From: an uncultured Bacilli bacterium
Lineage (GTDB): Bacteria > Bacillota_I > Bacilli_A > RF39 > UBA660
NCBI GenBank assembly: GCA_910585045.1
Contig: CAJUCD010000003.1
Location: 1-64,000 of the forward strand
DNA: 64,000 nucleotides
Direction: 5' to 3'
Shown here: positions 25,550 through 34,163 of the stretch, piece after piece
Numbering within the stretch: the first letter of the stretch is position 1
Layout of the letters: every line of letters begins with the position of its first letter
Notes under the pieces: generated by a model
Databases searched by the model: none
The model's input: only the letters and a program-made list of their open reading frames with translations
What the model was told of the DNA's origin: nothing
Made by a program: the position numbers and the translations under genes

Positions 25550-27874
25550 ATGTTAATATCTTGTAATAAACTTAAAAGTCATATTAAAAATAGTGAGACT
25601 ATAGATTGGTTAAATATTTGGGAAACTTTTACAATTAGAACAGCAGAAGTAGAAGATGTGCGTGTGGTTGGTAATACTTTTGATTCCGTAGTAGTTGCAG
25701 AAATTTTAACATGTGAAGAACATCCAGATAGTGATCATATGCATGTTTTAACAGTAGATTGTGGTGAGGATGAACCTATTCAAGTAGTATGTGGCGCTCC
25801 TAATGTTAGAGTAGGTCTTAAGACAGCATATGTTAAAGTTGGTGGTCATATTGATGGAATGGAAATTAAAGCGCGTCCGCTTAGAGGAATTTTATCAAAC
25901 GGTATGTGCTGCTCTGGTTGCGAGCTAGGTATAAGTGATAATCATGATGGTATTTTAGATTTACCTCATGAATGGAGGAATGGAGCTAATATTAAAGATT
26001 ATTTACCTATTGACGATATAATTGTAGAAATAGATAATAAATCTTTAACTAATAGACCTGATTTATGGGGACATTATGGTATTGCTCGTGAATTGTGCGC
26101 TATTACAGATCATGAATTATTAACTTTGGAGATAGAAGAAATAGTTAATGATAAAGAAGATTTGGATATTGTAATAAATAATCCAGAATTATGTTATCGT
26201 TATTGTGGTTTAAAAATAGATAATATTAAAAATAATGAGACACCACTTGATATGCAAATATTTTTATATTATGTAGGTATGCGTTCTATTTCATTGTTAG
26301 TAGATGTTACAAATTATTTAATGCTTGAACTTGGTCAACCTATGCATGCTTTTGATGCGCGTATTGTTAAAAACATTGAAGTAGGACTCGCTAATGAAGG
26401 TGATAAATATACTACTTTAGATGGAATTATGCGAACTTTAACTAAAGAAATGTTAATGATTAAAAATGGAGCTAAATATTTTGGTATTGCAGGAGTAATG
26501 GGTGGTTTAGATAGTGAAATATTAAGTGATACTACAAGTGCATTTATTGAGTCAGCAACATTTAACGCTGGTAGTATTAGAAGATCTGCAGTAAAACTTG
26601 GTCTTAGAACAGAAGCTTCTGCACGTTATGAAAAAAGTTTAGATCCTAATATGACTGATTTAGCAATTAAAAGACTTGTATATATTCTTCGTAAAGAGAA
26701 TCCTGAAATGAAAGTAGCTTCTAATTTAACTGATGTTTATCCTAATTCTATTAAAGAAGAAGTTATTAAATTGGATAAAAAAACTTTGAATATTTATATG
26801 GGTAGAGAATTAGCTGATTCACAAGTAGTAAATATTTTAGAAACTTTAGGTTTTAAAGTAGAAGTTTTTAGTGATGATTATATGGTAACAGTACCTACTA
26901 ATAGAGCTACTAAAGATATTAAAATAAAACAAGATTTGATTGAAGAAATAGCGCGTATTTATGGTTTAGAGAACTTTGTACCTAAACCACTTAAGTTAGA
27001 TTTAATTCCTACTGTACATGAAAATATTTTTGATCAAGAATATAGTGTCAAAAAGCTTCTTGCTACAAAGTTTGATATGCATGAAGTAAATAGTTATATG
27101 TGGTATGACTCAGCTTTATTAAAAGAATTTAATATGGATATTAAAAATGTTTCATTAGTAGGCAAAGATGTTAATAATATTTTGAGAGATGATATGAGTT
27201 TTTCACTAATGAATATTGTTAAAGAAAATTTTAAAAATTATAATAGTTTTGAAATATTTGAGATTGGTACTATTATAAAAAATAATGAAAATAAAAGAGT
27301 GCTTAGTGTAATTTTAGCTGATGAAGAAAAGAATTTGGAAGCTATTTATAGTAAAGCTAAAATGGTCGTAAAATATTTATTTAAAATAGTAAAAAATAAG
27401 TCTGTTCAATTTGTAAATAATGTAAATGAAAAAACTTATTATGATAGCTCTTTAGGTAAAATTATTAGTTTAGATAATGATAAGATGGGCGAAATAAATG
27501 TTCTTAATAAAGTACTTACTAACAAACTTGGAAAAAAGAAATGTGTTGTAACAGTGGATATTGATTTTGATTTATTTGTACAGTTAGAAAAAGATGTTAA
27601 ATTAGCAAAAGAAGTTAGTAAATATCCAACTGTTAATTTAGATTATACGGTGATAGTTAATGATAAAAAATATGCTGATTTACGAGAATCTTTAAAAGAG
27701 TTTAGAAGTAATTTGATTAAAGAATATGAACTTGTAGGAAGATATGAAAATAAATATACAATTCGCTATGTTCTAGGAAGTAATAATAAAACTTTAGAAA
27801 CTAAAGAATTGCAAACTTTTAAAGAAAGATTTATAAGTCATATTAAAAAGAGTGGTTTTGAAATTATAGAATAG
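25550..27874 (+). CDS. pheT: Phenylalanyl-tRNA synthetase beta subunit
   Basis: PheT completes the synthetase and carries the editing site. The 774-residue protein has an EMAP-II/tRNA-binding domain (residues about 40-150, HPDSDHMHVL and VVCGAPNVR), the B3/B4 editing domain (GHYGIARELCAI; QPMHAFDA), the B5 domain and a C-terminal ferredoxin-like anticodon-binding domain (about 685-774, VSKYPTVNLDYT). Length is near the usual 790-800. Co-transcribed with pheS under the T-box. Confidence 0.96.
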   Translation: MLISCNKLKSHIKNSETIDWLNIWETFTIRTAEVEDVRVVGNTFDSVVVAEILTCEEHPDSDHMHVLTVDCGEDEPIQVVCGAPNVRVGLKTAYVKVGGHIDGMEIKARPLRGILSNGMCCSGCELGISDNHDGILDLPHEWRNGANIKDYLPIDDIIVEIDNKSLTNRPDLWGHYGIARELCAITDHELLTLEIEEIVNDKEDLDIVINNPELCYRYCGLKIDNIKNNETPLDMQIFLYYVGMRSISLLVDVTNYLMLELGQPMHAFDARIVKNIEVGLANEGDKYTTLDGIMRTLTKEMLMIKNGAKYFGIAGVMGGLDSEILSDTTSAFIESATFNAGSIRRSAVKLGLRTEASARYEKSLDPNMTDLAIKRLVYILRKENPEMKVASNLTDVYPNSIKEEVIKLDKKTLNIYMGRELADSQVVNILETLGFKVEVFSDDYMVTVPTNRATKDIKIKQDLIEEIARIYGLENFVPKPLKLDLIPTVHENIFDQEYSVKKLLATKFDMHEVNSYMWYDSALLKEFNMDIKNVSLVGKDVNNILRDDMSFSLMNIVKENFKNYNSFEIFEIGTIIKNNENKRVLSVILADEEKNLEAIYSKAKMVVKYLFKIVKNKSVQFVNNVNEKTYYDSSLGKIISLDNDKMGEINVLNKVLTNKLGKKKCVVTVDIDFDLFVQLEKDVKLAKEVSKYPTVNLDYTVIVNDKKYADLRESLKEFRSNLIKEYELVGRYENKYTIRYVLGSNNKTLETKELQTFKERFISHIKKSGFEIIE

Positions 27875-27897
27875 ATTAAGATTCTATTCTTTTTTTG
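27868..27897 (+). terminator. Terminator of pheST
   Basis: AGAATAG (27868-27874) pairs with CTATTCT (27884-27890), followed by T7. The stem overlaps the stop codon. Confidence 0.8.
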
Positions 27898-27957
27898 TGT
27901 TAAAACGACAAAAAACATTAGTTATGTTAAGATTTTTGTAAATTATTTAGAATGGTA

Positions 27958-27986
27958 TTGTATAAATATATTTTTTTTGGTACAAT
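27958..27986 (+). promoter_or_regulatory. Promoter with T8 spacer, camelysin-like gene
   Basis: TTGTAT (27958-27963), a 17-base spacer containing T8 (27971-27978), then TACAAT (27981-27986). Slippage in the T-run would change the -35/-10 distance. Confidence 0.55.
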
Positions 27987-28010
27987 TATTTTAAGAATAG
28001 GGTGGATGTT

Positions 28011-28616
28011 ATGAAATCTATGAGAAATAATGTGATGGGATCACTTATTGTGGTTATGGCTTTAATTATTATTGGTATTAGTGGTTCTTATGCTTATTTT
28101 GTTAATTCTGTTAAAGAGGAAAATAAAGAAAATCAAGGTGTTAATGTATACAGTGGCGCTTTAGTTATGAATTTTAGAACTGTGGATGATAAATATATAA
28201 AGGCAAGTGCTGCTAATTTGATTAATGATGCGGATATTTTGACAAAAGCTGATTATACTTCTTTTAGTATTACACTACCAGAAGGAAATGTTAATACAGC
28301 AACATATAATGTTTATTTAACTGATATAAAGATGACTAGTAATTTTAAAAGTCAGTATTTAAAATGGGCTTTATATTCTGCTGATACAAAAGTTGCTAGT
28401 GGAGATTTTAGTGGAGTCACTTTATCAAGTTCTGCAACAGATGGTAAGTATGATGTATCTAATATTACACTTTTAGGTAATACAGATATTAATAAAGGTA
28501 CAACTACTAGTTATAAATTATATATCTGGTTAAGTTATGAACCTAATGTACAACAGAATTCATTATTAAATGGTTCTATTAGTGCAAAGGTTGGATTTAG
28601 AGGTGTTACAAAATAG
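28011..28616 (+). CDS. Camelysin/TasA-like secreted protein
   Basis: ATG 28011 follows agggtgga; GTG 28002 in frame is less likely. The 201-residue protein has a basic start, a hydrophobic segment (LIVVMALIIIGISG) and the junction motif GSYAYFVNS, shared with other proteins in this window. A beta-rich outer domain (about 40-200) without cysteines follows. TasA and camelysin are SipW substrates that form surface fibres or membrane-bound proteases; which applies here cannot be told. The gene stands alone with its own promoter and terminator, far from the SipW gene at 51278. Confidence 0.65.
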   Translation: MKSMRNNVMGSLIVVMALIIIGISGSYAYFVNSVKEENKENQGVNVYSGALVMNFRTVDDKYIKASAANLINDADILTKADYTSFSITLPEGNVNTATYNVYLTDIKMTSNFKSQYLKWALYSADTKVASGDFSGVTLSSSATDGKYDVSNITLLGNTDINKGTTTSYKLYIWLSYEPNVQQNSLLNGSISAKVGFRGVTK

Positions 28617-28643
28617 ACTTAGATTGACGTCTAAGTTTTTATT
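28617..28643 (+). terminator. Terminator after camelysin-like gene
   Basis: ACTTAGA (28617-28623) pairs with TCTAAGT (28630-28636) and a T-run follows. Confidence 0.75.
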
Positions 28644-28715
28644 TTCCAGTTTTTGTTGTTTCTTATAATTATAAACTATGTTATAATTGTTTTAGTATGG
28701 TAGTAGGAGGTAGGC

Positions 28716-29417
28716 ATGAAATTTATTCAAATAAAGAATTGTTATAAAGTATATAAAAATGGTGTAGCTGCAGTTGCAGATTTAACTTTGGATATAGATA
28801 AAGGCGAATTTGTTTTTGTTATAGGTGCTAGTGGTAGTGGTAAATCGACTTTAATTAAAATGCTATATCGAGAGGAAAAACCTACAAAGGGAGATGTTCT
28901 AATAGGAGGCATTAATGTTGGAAAACTTAGAAATGGAACAGTTTTTAAATTAAGAAGAAAGCTAGGAATAGTATTTCAAGATTTTAAGCTTTTACCTAAG
29001 CTTACCGTTTATGAAAATGTAGCTTTTGCCTTAGAATGTATGGGCTTAAAAAATAGTGAAATAAGACCTAAAGTTATAAAAGCATTAGAACATGTTGGAT
29101 TAAAAGATAAAATTAGAAGTTTTCCTAATGAGTTGTCTGGTGGAGAACAACAAAGAGTTTGTATAGCGAGGGCAATTGTTAATGAACCTAAACTACTTAT
29201 TTGTGATGAGCCGACTGGTAATTTAGACCCTAAGACTTCTAAAGGAATAATGGAAGTATTAGAGACTATTAATAAAGACTTAGGTACTACAATTATTATG
29301 GCAACTCATGATAAAGATATTGTAAATAGAATGAAGAAAAGAGTAATTGTTCTTGATAGTGGTGTACTTGCGGAAGATCATATGAAAGGAAGTTATAAAG
29401 CTAGTGAAAGTGTTTAG
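28716..29417 (+). CDS. ftsE: Cell-division ABC ATPase FtsE
   Basis: FtsE binds FtsX at the membrane and couples ATP turnover to activation of septal peptidoglycan hydrolases. The 233-residue protein has Walker A GASGSGKST, Q-loop VFQDFKLLP, signature LSGGEQQR, Walker B LLICDEPTGNLD and a His switch ATHD. ATG follows aggaggtagg. ftsX overlaps its end by 14 bases and an M23 hydrolase follows, the classic division trio. Confidence 0.93.
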   Translation: MKFIQIKNCYKVYKNGVAAVADLTLDIDKGEFVFVIGASGSGKSTLIKMLYREEKPTKGDVLIGGINVGKLRNGTVFKLRRKLGIVFQDFKLLPKLTVYENVAFALECMGLKNSEIRPKVIKALEHVGLKDKIRSFPNELSGGEQQRVCIARAIVNEPKLLICDEPTGNLDPKTSKGIMEVLETINKDLGTTIIMATHDKDIVNRMKKRVIVLDSGVLAEDHMKGSYKASESV

Positions 29418-30297
29418 GATTATTAGTAGAAGTATTAGAGACTCTTTTAAAAGTATTTTTCGTAATTTTAGTTTAAGTATGGCGAGTGTTATTTGTACAA
29501 CTATTACATTAATATTAGTAGCTATAGCAATAATTTTAACAATTAATGTTAATAATGTAACAAAAACGTTAGAACAAGAATTAACAATTGTAGTTTATGT
29601 TAAAAGAGATACTTCTGATGAGAGAGTAAAAGAAATAGAAAAAGCTATTGGTAAGATTGATAATGTCAAGGAGACTGTATATAAAAGTAAAGAGGAATGG
29701 AAAGTAGAAATGAAGAATTATTCGGATATTTTAAATACAACGCTTGATTATTTATCTACTAATCCATTATTAGACTCTTTTGTAATAACTGTGGATGATG
29801 TAAATGATTTGGCGCCAACTGCTAAAGAAATTAGAAAATTACAAGATATTGAAAGTGCTAACTATGGCGAAGGAATGGTTGAGGAAATAATTTCAGTATT
29901 TAGTGTAGTAAAGAATGCAACTTTTGGTATGGTAATTGCTTTAGTGATTGTTACAGCATTCTTGATAAGTAATACAATTAAATTAACTATTTTTTCAAGA
30001 CGTAGTGAAATTGAAATTATGCGTTTAGTTGGAAGTAGTAATATAGCAATTAAGTTACCATTTATATTTGAAGGTTTTTTACTTGGAGTAATAGGTTCAT
30101 TTATTCCAATAATTATTACTATATATGGATATATAATTGCTTATGAAAAATTTAGTACAACTTCAGCATTAAGTATTGTTGAGTTAGTCAAACCTATACC
30201 TTTTGTATTCTGGACTTCTCTTGCACTACTTGTTATTGGAGCAGTTGTTGGTATGTTTGGTTCAGCTAGAGCAGTAAGGAAGTATTTGAAGATATGA
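29404..30297 (+). CDS. ftsX: Cell-division permease FtsX
   Basis: FtsX is the membrane partner of FtsE and activates hydrolases such as PcsB or CwlO through its outer loop. The 297-residue protein has a first membrane helix at about 20-45, an outer domain (about 50-165) and three more helices (about 175-195, 220-245, 265-290). RRSEIEIMRLVGSSN between helices is the family hallmark. GTG 29404 overlaps the end of ftsE, so translation is coupled. Confidence 0.92.
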   Translation: MKVFRIISRSIRDSFKSIFRNFSLSMASVICTTITLILVAIAIILTINVNNVTKTLEQELTIVVYVKRDTSDERVKEIEKAIGKIDNVKETVYKSKEEWKVEMKNYSDILNTTLDYLSTNPLLDSFVITVDDVNDLAPTAKEIRKLQDIESANYGEGMVEEIISVFSVVKNATFGMVIALVIVTAFLISNTIKLTIFSRRSEIEIMRLVGSSNIAIKLPFIFEGFLLGVIGSFIPIIITIYGYIIAYEKFSTTSALSIVELVKPIPFVFWTSLALLVIGAVVGMFGSARAVRKYLKI

Positions 30298-31508
30298 TGA
30301 AGAAATTATATTTATTAAGAATATTGTTGGTAATCGCATTTTTATTAACAGTTTTTATTCCAGGAAATATTTATGCTGCGACGAGTACTAAAAAGAATGA
30401 AACTTTAAAAGATTTACGTTTAGAATATGAACGTTTACTAAAAAAACAGCAGGAAAATGAGAAAAAGACAGAGCAGGCTAAGCAAGATATTGCTAAAAAA
30501 GAGGCTTTGATTAAACAGTCTCAAGCAGAACTTACTCAGGCAGAAATTGATTATGATGAAGCAGAAAAGGAAATATTAAATTCTAATGAGAAAATTGAAG
30601 CTTTAAAAATAGAGTCAGAAAAAGTTTTATTATATATGCAACAAATGGAAGGTAATAATGCTTATGTTGAATATGTAAGTGGAGCTAGTTCTATGACTGA
30701 ATTAATAACTAGAGTAGAAGCTGTAAAGCAAGTTACAGGTTATATACAAGATACAGTGTCAAATTTAAAAGCTGAAATAAAAAGAAATGAAGAATTAAAA
30801 ATTGAATTGGAAGAAAAACAAAAAGAAATCGAGAAGAAAATTGCTAATAATGAAGCAGCAATAAAGCAACTTCATAGTAATATTGATGATTATGATGAAT
30901 ATGCACCTGAAATAAGTAAAGAAGTAGCTTCTGCTAAACAGTTATATGAAAGCTATAAAGTTAAATGTAAGCAAGAAACTGGAAGTAGTAGTGAAGATGT
31001 TTTATTAAGTGCGTGTACTAGAATTCCAATTAATACAGGTTGGACAAGGCCTCTTACTAAGAGTGTAGTTACAAGTCCTATTGGTTATAGATGGGGGAGA
31101 ATGCACTGGGGAATAGATTTAGATGCTGCAGAGGGTACACCAGTATATGCTACAGCAGCAGGAGTAGTATCAGGAGTTGTTTATCGAAATTCTTGTGGTG
31201 GTAATATGGTTTTCTTAAATGTTACAGTTAATGGTCAACAATATACAATTTATTATTTCCATTTATTATCATATACAGTTAAAGCTGGTGATGTAGTAGA
31301 TCAAAATACTGTTATTGGTTACTCTGGAGGGCGTACAACTGCTTCTTATATGGGTGGTTATGATACTTGTTCTAAAGGTGCTCATTTGCATTATGGAGTA
31401 GCTAAAGGATGGTATAAGACATCAATAAAATATAGTAATTCGACAGTTTTAATTCCACCACCATTAATGGAAAATAGAGCTGGGTATAGGTGGACCAGTA
31501 GATATTAG
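30294..31508 (+). CDS. Secreted coiled-coil M23 peptidase (PcsB/EnvC-like)
   Basis: The 404-residue protein begins 4 bases inside ftsX (ATGA overlap). It has a signal peptide ending near AAT (residue about 30), a long coiled coil (about 33-220, many Glu/Lys heptads) and a LytM/M23 domain (about 260-395). The zinc ligands are present: HWGIDLD (H-x3-D) and HLHYGV (H-x-H). The family cuts peptidoglycan cross-bridges. Position after ftsEX and the coiled coil say it is the hydrolase regulated by FtsEX at the septum. All catalytic ligands are intact, unlike degenerate EnvC. Confidence 0.9.
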   Translation: MMKKLYLLRILLVIAFLLTVFIPGNIYAATSTKKNETLKDLRLEYERLLKKQQENEKKTEQAKQDIAKKEALIKQSQAELTQAEIDYDEAEKEILNSNEKIEALKIESEKVLLYMQQMEGNNAYVEYVSGASSMTELITRVEAVKQVTGYIQDTVSNLKAEIKRNEELKIELEEKQKEIEKKIANNEAAIKQLHSNIDDYDEYAPEISKEVASAKQLYESYKVKCKQETGSSSEDVLLSACTRIPINTGWTRPLTKSVVTSPIGYRWGRMHWGIDLDAAEGTPVYATAAGVVSGVVYRNSCGGNMVFLNVTVNGQQYTIYYFHLLSYTVKAGDVVDQNTVIGYSGGRTTASYMGGYDTCSKGAHLHYGVAKGWYKTSIKYSNSTVLIPPPLMENRAGYRWTSRY

Positions 31509-31528
31509 AGTGTTATTGCACTCTTTTG
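31507..31528 (+). terminator. Terminator of the ftsEX operon
   Basis: GAGTG (31508-31512) pairs with CACTC (31519-31523) and short Ts follow. A modest stem. Confidence 0.55.
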
Positions 31529-31628
31529 TTATGTTATAAAGGTTAATTGTATAATAGTAAAATTTATTTTAAATTTTTATTTCTGTACAAATAGTAAAAA
31601 ATAATATATAATTTAATAAAGGTGAAAA

Positions 31629-32039
31629 ATGTTAGTAGTTAGAAGAGTGAGAAAAAAGGAGATACCACAATTGGTTCAATATAAATTAGTTGTAATGGCT
31701 CCTTATATGAAAAATGAAGATTTAGAGGTTACAAAAAACGTTAATAATTATTTTGAAGAAAATTATAAATGGGGGAGATTTATTTATTATAATTTTAAAT
31801 TAATTGGAGCTTTTTTTATTAAAGATAGTGTGTTAGAGCTTATATATGTGGAAAGAAAATATCGTTATTTAGGAATAGGTACTAAGATATTAAAAAGAAA
31901 TAATAAATATATAGATGCAATTAAGTTTTGTAAAGGTAATGAAAAAGCTGTAAGATTTTTTAAGAAAAATGATTATGAAATTTGGAAAAAAGATAATTTG
32001 TATGTATACATGAAAAGGGTTGATTTGGATGACAATTAA
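31629..32039 (+). CDS. GNAT-family acetyltransferase
   Basis: The 136-residue protein has the GNAT fold pattern: a beta strand ending LELIYVERKYR, the acetyl-CoA P-loop YLGIGTKIL (Q/R-x-x-G-x-G/A type, near residue 82), and a C-terminal ARFFKKNDYEI-like helix. At 136 residues it is a minimal GNAT. The substrate is unknown. It overlaps the next gene by 11 bases, so the two are translationally coupled. Confidence 0.7.
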   Translation: MLVVRRVRKKEIPQLVQYKLVVMAPYMKNEDLEVTKNVNNYFEENYKWGRFIYYNFKLIGAFFIKDSVLELIYVERKYRYLGIGTKILKRNNKYIDAIKFCKGNEKAVRFFKKNDYEIWKKDNLYVYMKRVDLDDN

Positions 32040-32805
32040 TGATTTTTTAAAGAAAATAGAAAGTGATATAAAAATATCTAATAAGGATTATAATAGTGAT
32101 GATTTTTATTATATGCTTAAATATTTAGGTGTGAAGAAAAATAAAGGATTAGTATCAGATATAGAAGTTTTTTATAATGATTTTTTAAAAAGCTTAAATG
32201 ATTCTTTAGTAAAATATGATACAAGGAAACTTAATTATAAAGAGAATGCTACTTATTATATTGCTTTTAATACATTAAAAAAGGCAGATTTTAGAGAGGC
32301 TGTGAAAGTGTATTTTCCAGTGAAGTATGAGTATATGATAAGTGCTTTAAAAACTACTTTTATGTATTTAATTAGAAATAGTATAAAAGCAACAGTTAAA
32401 TTTCATGTGAAAGCTACAAATGAAGGTATAGTAATAAGATTTTATAATAAAAAAGATATTAGACCTTTTATTAATTATTGTAATAATAATTTTATCTTAA
32501 AAGATTTATTAGAGAAATCTAATCCTTTTATTGCCACTATTTATGGAATTGGTTTAGTAAATGATGATAATACAATAAATACGTATATGGGAACTTTAAG
32601 TGATTTGTTACAAGATTATTTTCATTATTTAAAAGGTAATAATATTTTGGATAAAACAAGTGATTTAGGCTTTTTAGATTATATTATGAAACGAAAGGAT
32701 AATGAAGAAGATGATATTGTAAAATTTAATATTTCAGCTGTAGTTAGAAATGTAATTTCAATATTAAATCATGAATCTCCGATAAACGAAAAGGACTTGA
32801 TATAA
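32029..32805 (+). CDS. Uncharacterised protein coupled to GNAT gene
   Basis: ATG 32029 lies inside the end of the GNAT gene; an upstream TTG at 32020 is less likely. The 258-residue protein has no signal peptide or membrane helix. It is rich in Asn, Asp, Lys and Tyr, with predicted helices throughout and no recognised motif. The promoter of tilS lies in its last codons. Confidence 0.5.
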   Translation: MTINDFLKKIESDIKISNKDYNSDDFYYMLKYLGVKKNKGLVSDIEVFYNDFLKSLNDSLVKYDTRKLNYKENATYYIAFNTLKKADFREAVKVYFPVKYEYMISALKTTFMYLIRNSIKATVKFHVKATNEGIVIRFYNKKDIRPFINYCNNNFILKDLLEKSNPFIATIYGIGLVNDDNTINTYMGTLSDLLQDYFHYLKGNNILDKTSDLGFLDYIMKRKDNEEDDIVKFNISAVVRNVISILNHESPINEKDLI

Positions 32806-32825
32806 CTTAATTAATGCGATAAAAT
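32797..32825 (+). promoter_or_regulatory. Promoter of tilS-ftsH
   Basis: TTGATA (32797-32802), 17 bases, TAAAAT (32820-32825), 22 bases before the tilS ATG. Confidence 0.6.
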
Positions 32826-32847
32826 AGTAAGGCATGGAGAAATTTAT

Positions 32848-34161
32848 ATGAATGATGTAATCTTTTATTTAGAGCGGCTTTTAAAGAAAGATGATATAGT
32901 TGTAGTGGGTACTTCAGGTGGACCAGATTCAATGTGTTTGCTACACTTGTTAAGTGAGTTAAAGTTTAATGTAAAGGTAATTGTTGCTCATGTCAATCAT
33001 AAGTTAAGAAAAGAATCAGAGATAGAGTCTGATTTTGTTAAAGATTATGCTTTGAAGCATAACTTTATTTTTGAATATATGGAAATAAAAGAGTATAATC
33101 ATGATAATTTAGAAAGTGAAGCTCGATGTAAAAGATATGACTTTTTTAATAAATTATGTGTAAAATATAAAGCTAATTTTTTAATGACTGCTCATCATGG
33201 TGATGATTTAGTAGAAACTATTTTAATGCGTATTGTAAGAGGAAGTAGTTTAAATGGTTATGGTGGCTTTAGAAGAGAAAGTGATATGGATAGTTATAAG
33301 TTAATTAGGCCATTAATTGAAGTAACAAAAGCTGATATTTTAAAATATATGGATAATAATAATTATAAATATTATGTTGATAAGAGTAATTATTCTTTAG
33401 ATTATACACGTAATAGATATAGAGCAGATGTTTTGCCATTTTTAAAAGCAGAAAATCCTCTTGTGCATTTGAAGTTTTTAAAATTTAGTAGCGAAATAGA
33501 CAAAGCTAGTAAGTTTATAGATGCATATGTAAAAGAATTAATAATTAATTTAAAGAGCGATAAGGGATATAAAATTAAAGAATTAATAAAATTAGATGAA
33601 TTTTTACTAGAAAAAGTAATTGAATATATTCTTTATGAAGCTTATGATAATGATTTATATAAAGTAGGATATACACATATTAAATTAATAATTAAGCTAA
33701 TATTTAGTGATAAAAGTAATGGCTATGTTAATTTGCCCAATAATTATAGTGCTAGAAAAGATTATAATTATTTAAGTATTACAAAGCTAGAATTATCAGG
33801 AGAATTTTATTATGTTTTAAGTGATACTTTGAACTTAGATACAGGTATTATTAAAAAAATATCTAGTAGTGAAATAAAAAATAATTATGTTTTAAGATTA
33901 AATAGTAAACATATCAAATTGCCAATTATTGTTCGGAGTAGACATAATGGTGATAAAATAGAAGTAAAAAATTTAGGTGGTACAAAAAAGGTTAAAGATA
34001 TTTTAATTGATGAGAAAGTAAAAATGAGCCAAAGGAATAATTTTCCTATAGTTACAGATAGTAATGATGTGGTTCTTTGGCTACCTGGTGTAAAAAAATC
34101 AAAATTTGATGTGGAAAGAGACGGAATATATGATATAATACTTTCATATGAGGAGGAATAA
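32848..34161 (+). CDS. tilS: tRNA(Ile) lysidine synthetase
   Basis: TilS attaches lysine to C34 of tRNA-Ile(CAU), changing it to read AUA, an essential step in a genome that uses ATA heavily. The 437-residue protein has the PP-loop TSGGPDSM (near residue 23), the family segment VAHVNHKLRKES, TAHHGDDLVETILMRI and RPLIEVTK, with the C-terminal domain (about 365-437). ftsH begins 2 bases after the stop. In B. subtilis hpt lies between tilS and ftsH; it is absent here. Confidence 0.93.
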   Translation: MNDVIFYLERLLKKDDIVVVGTSGGPDSMCLLHLLSELKFNVKVIVAHVNHKLRKESEIESDFVKDYALKHNFIFEYMEIKEYNHDNLESEARCKRYDFFNKLCVKYKANFLMTAHHGDDLVETILMRIVRGSSLNGYGGFRRESDMDSYKLIRPLIEVTKADILKYMDNNNYKYYVDKSNYSLDYTRNRYRADVLPFLKAENPLVHLKFLKFSSEIDKASKFIDAYVKELIINLKSDKGYKIKELIKLDEFLLEKVIEYILYEAYDNDLYKVGYTHIKLIIKLIFSDKSNGYVNLPNNYSARKDYNYLSITKLELSGEFYYVLSDTLNLDTGIIKKISSSEIKNNYVLRLNSKHIKLPIIVRSRHNGDKIEVKNLGGTKKVKDILIDEKVKMSQRNNFPIVTDSNDVVLWLPGVKKSKFDVERDGIYDIILSYEEE

Positions 34162-34163
34162 AT

